In this document: positions 62,269 to 64,000 of the stretch, in pieces | How the letters are laid out: each line of letters starts with the position of its first letter | Numbering within the stretch: position 1 is the first letter of the stretch | NCBI GenBank assembly: GCA_963970005.1 | Contig: CAXAMN010015336.1 | Location: 62,001-126,000 of the forward strand | DNA from: Durusdinium trenchii | Taxonomy: Eukaryota; Sar; Dinophyceae; Suessiales; Symbiodiniaceae | DNA: 64,000 nucleotides | Reading direction: 5' to 3' | Position numbers and translations under genes: made by a program | Notes under the pieces: generated by a model | Databases searched by the model: none | The model's input: the letters and a program-made list of their open reading frames with translations, nothing else | What the model was told of the DNA's origin: nothing

Positions 62269-62436
62269 TGATTCCCCATTGATGTCAAAAGCAGAGCGTG
62301 GGTGCACTGTATGCTTACTCTCTGAGGAGGGCGTGTCAAGATTGATGTCATGGGCGGCACATCGGTATCCACACCAGGACGCGAGCTTGCTTAAACGCGC
62401 CTTTCCACAAAACATGTCCAGGAATTCCAAATCCAT
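62269..62436 (-). CDS. C5-methyltransferase-like exon 1 (motif I-like)
   Basis: MDLEFLDMFCGKARLSKLAS, WCGYRCAAHDINLDTP and RSAFDINGES. FLDMFCGKARLS matches the SAM motif DLFxGxGxxS in layout, AAHDI the motif II acid and FDI the motif III acid. Upstream coding is probable because the frame stays open to 62646. Confidence 0.68.
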
Positions 62437-62649
62437 TTGGTTGGAAGGCCAAGCAATCCAGGACACCATGATGGTGATCAAAACGAAGTCCTCACAAGAA
62501 TTGAAAGCGCAGCTCCCGCAAGCAGAGCTGATGCAACAAAATGTTGAACAGTCAGGGTCCTTTGGGGTTCCCAGGGCTATCAGTTGTCGTACCAGCATAT
62601 CCAACTCAATTGGGTTCATTGCGCAAAGGGGCAGGGCTGACTTCAAGTC

Positions 62650-63380
62650 TGCTAAGCGTTTTGCTGGCAGCTGCGGGTCAATAGCGGACGCAAAGCCTCC
62701 TCACAAGAAAATGCCACCAACATGCACATGTAATCATGAGCCAGGTCGACCCTGCAAGCCACCCAGCTTCGCCAGCCAGTTCATGTGCCGCGCCATCACT
62801 CCTGGAGTGAGGGCCGGGCTAAGATTGTTCTTTTTACTTCTAGTAGATGCCCTGCGCTTGCGAACCCTCCAGGCTTTTGTCCCGATCTGCCCGCGGCTAT
62901 CACCTTGAAACTCTCTACAAGGCTGCCACAATAGGTCCATCCTATTGTGGACCCCCTGAGTCCTAAAGGAGCCTCCCCTGGATCCTCACTCAAAGGATTA
63001 CTTAGCGAAGCACAACTAGATAGCAAACAGAATCTAGCTGCGGTTGAAGCTCAAAAGATCTCAAAAGTATTCGTTCTACAGACAGATTGCAGAGGAGGTC
63101 ATCAAAATGCTTCTAGGCCACGAGCTTTCTACAGGATAATGTCTCAGTTACCCCAACTCAGCGAAGGCAGGTCACACACATAACGCTTCAGGAAGGTGTG
63201 ACAGGCCCTGGACACAAAATGACAACCGTTGGCTCACTTGCCTCCCATGGTCTTTCCATTCTCCTCAGAACATGGAGGGATGCGTTAACAGAGATCTTAA
63301 CAAGAATGGGCGCAACCACCACAGGTACCAAAAGAGGTGAAGAGAACGCAAAAGCGATACCCACGTTAAGAATCCTTAAC
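62650..63380. other. Unassigned stretch within minus-strand block
   Basis: A minus-strand frame at 63391-63188 (IPTLRILNVGIAFAFSSPLL) may be an exon; nothing recognisable. Confidence 0.3.
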
Positions 63381-63382
63381 GT
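63363..63382. repeat. Short palindrome at an intron start
   Basis: ACGTTAAG and CTTAACGT flank AATC, an 8-base stem with 4-base loop, overlapping the probable donor GTTAAG of the exon ending at 63381. Confidence 0.7.
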
Positions 63383-63509
63383 CGGTATCAATTTTGAATA
63401 GGATTTCTAGACGAGGAACCTTGGACTGCTTCAGATATTCGGTGGCCATGTTCACGGCCCGCTCGTAGATAGCCAGAAAGGTGGCGGATGCAGGTAGCTC
63501 GGAGAAGCC
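63381..63509 (-). CDS. Second exon of gene entering from the right edge
   Basis: GFSELPASATFLAIYERAVN then MATEYLKQSKVPRLEI, LFKIDTD. Acceptor CTGAAG before GGC keeps frame with the exon at 63775 (KHQGFSELP). Unknown function. Confidence 0.5.
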
Positions 63510-63774
63510 CTTCAGCATGCAGAACTTGAAGAAAAGCAACTGTCAGGGAGTCAGGGGCTAACAAGTCATAACATGTCAGTTGAAAGCAAAAACGGGTCTT
63601 GCTGTAGTACAAAGGACTTTGTGGGATACTTCTTGAAAAACTTAAGAGAGGTTGAAGGACACCTTTAGCTTTGGGATTCCGGTCTAAACTAAACCCTTTG
63701 TATCCTTTCAACATCTTTGTAAGGTTCTAAAGTTGCATTGGTCTTGCTCATGGAACTTTTTCAAGTCCCCCCAC

Positions 63775-64000
63775 CTGATGCTTGGATGGAGGTCCGACCT
63801 TATCATTGATCTTTTCGAAGAACACTTTCATGATGGCCTCAAAACGCAAGCTGCCTGGGCTACCATCAGCTTCTGGAATGTAGCGCCCCGCAAAAGTCTT
63901 TGGCTTCTTCTTCGGCTTGGATTCCTCCTTCTCCTCCTCCTTCCCCTCACCAGCCTGCTTCCTCTGCCGCTTCCGGCGTGAGGGTGCTACCTCCTCATCC
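63775..64000 (-). CDS. First visible exon of gene entering from the right edge
   Basis: DEEVAPSRRKRQRKQAGEGK, a Lys/Glu-rich low-complexity stretch with a nuclear-localisation look (KPKKKPK), then FAGRYIPEADGSPGSLRFEA, FFEKINDKVGPPSKHQ. GT donor (CAG then GTGGGG). Truncated by the window. Could be the 5' part of the same element or a separate host gene. Confidence 0.6.

Overview
The window looks like nuclear DNA of a dinoflagellate, probably a Symbiodiniaceae-type genome. That is an inference from gene structure, not from any marker gene. Coding sequence is a few percent of the left 49 kb, cut into short GC-rich exons of 21-234 nt in a sea of foldback repeats. Introns start mostly with GC or GA rather than GT, and acceptors are almost always AG followed by G. 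Other pointers are ubiquitin-like/BspA-type leucine-rich repeat genes and a large intron-rich selfish-element-like gene. Longest-ORF reading is misleading here: most long ORFs run through repeats, and the real genes appear only when short exons are joined. || 0.5-5.4 kb, plus strand: six exons of an NSUN5/Rcm1-like rRNA (cytosine-5) methyltransferase; the small exon carrying the rest of SAM motif I was not found. 5.4-19.8 kb: no recognisable gene; foldback elements, imperfect tandem repeats, a duplicated segment and a 35-bp tandem array broken by an assembly gap (17943-17952). || 19.8-48.6 kb, plus strand: an adenylosuccinate lyase (purB type) gene in 22 exons that join in frame over 1335 nt (444 aa plus stop, only the extreme N-terminus missing). 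Its introns total about 27 kb. Nested in three introns, on the same strand, are loci of one family with an N-terminal ubiquitin-like domain and 23-residue BspA-type LRRs: an intronless gene (24388-25293), two tandem two-exon genes (33876-36628, damaged start; 38628-41488, apparently intact) and a decayed LRR relic (44817-45195). || 48.7-54.6 kb: no gene I can name; between plus-strand genes and the minus-strand block, so a convergent strand-switch region. || 54.7-64.0 kb, minus strand, entered from beyond the right edge: a chain of exons of a high-copy-type dinoflagellate protein. One part carries C5-methyltransferase-like motifs in canonical order (FCGKARL, GIVCSSW, ENPGQS) spread over three exons; after a charged/proline-rich middle comes an uninterrupted 655-aa ORF with paired-cysteine motifs and acidic residues suggesting a DDE-type transposase. 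I read this as a large selfish element coding for a methyltransferase-like and a transposase-like module; this is the most novel content. || Foldback (hairpin) elements of at least six sequence families occupy the introns and intergenic DNA and are repeatedly inserted into one another, giving a relative chronology.
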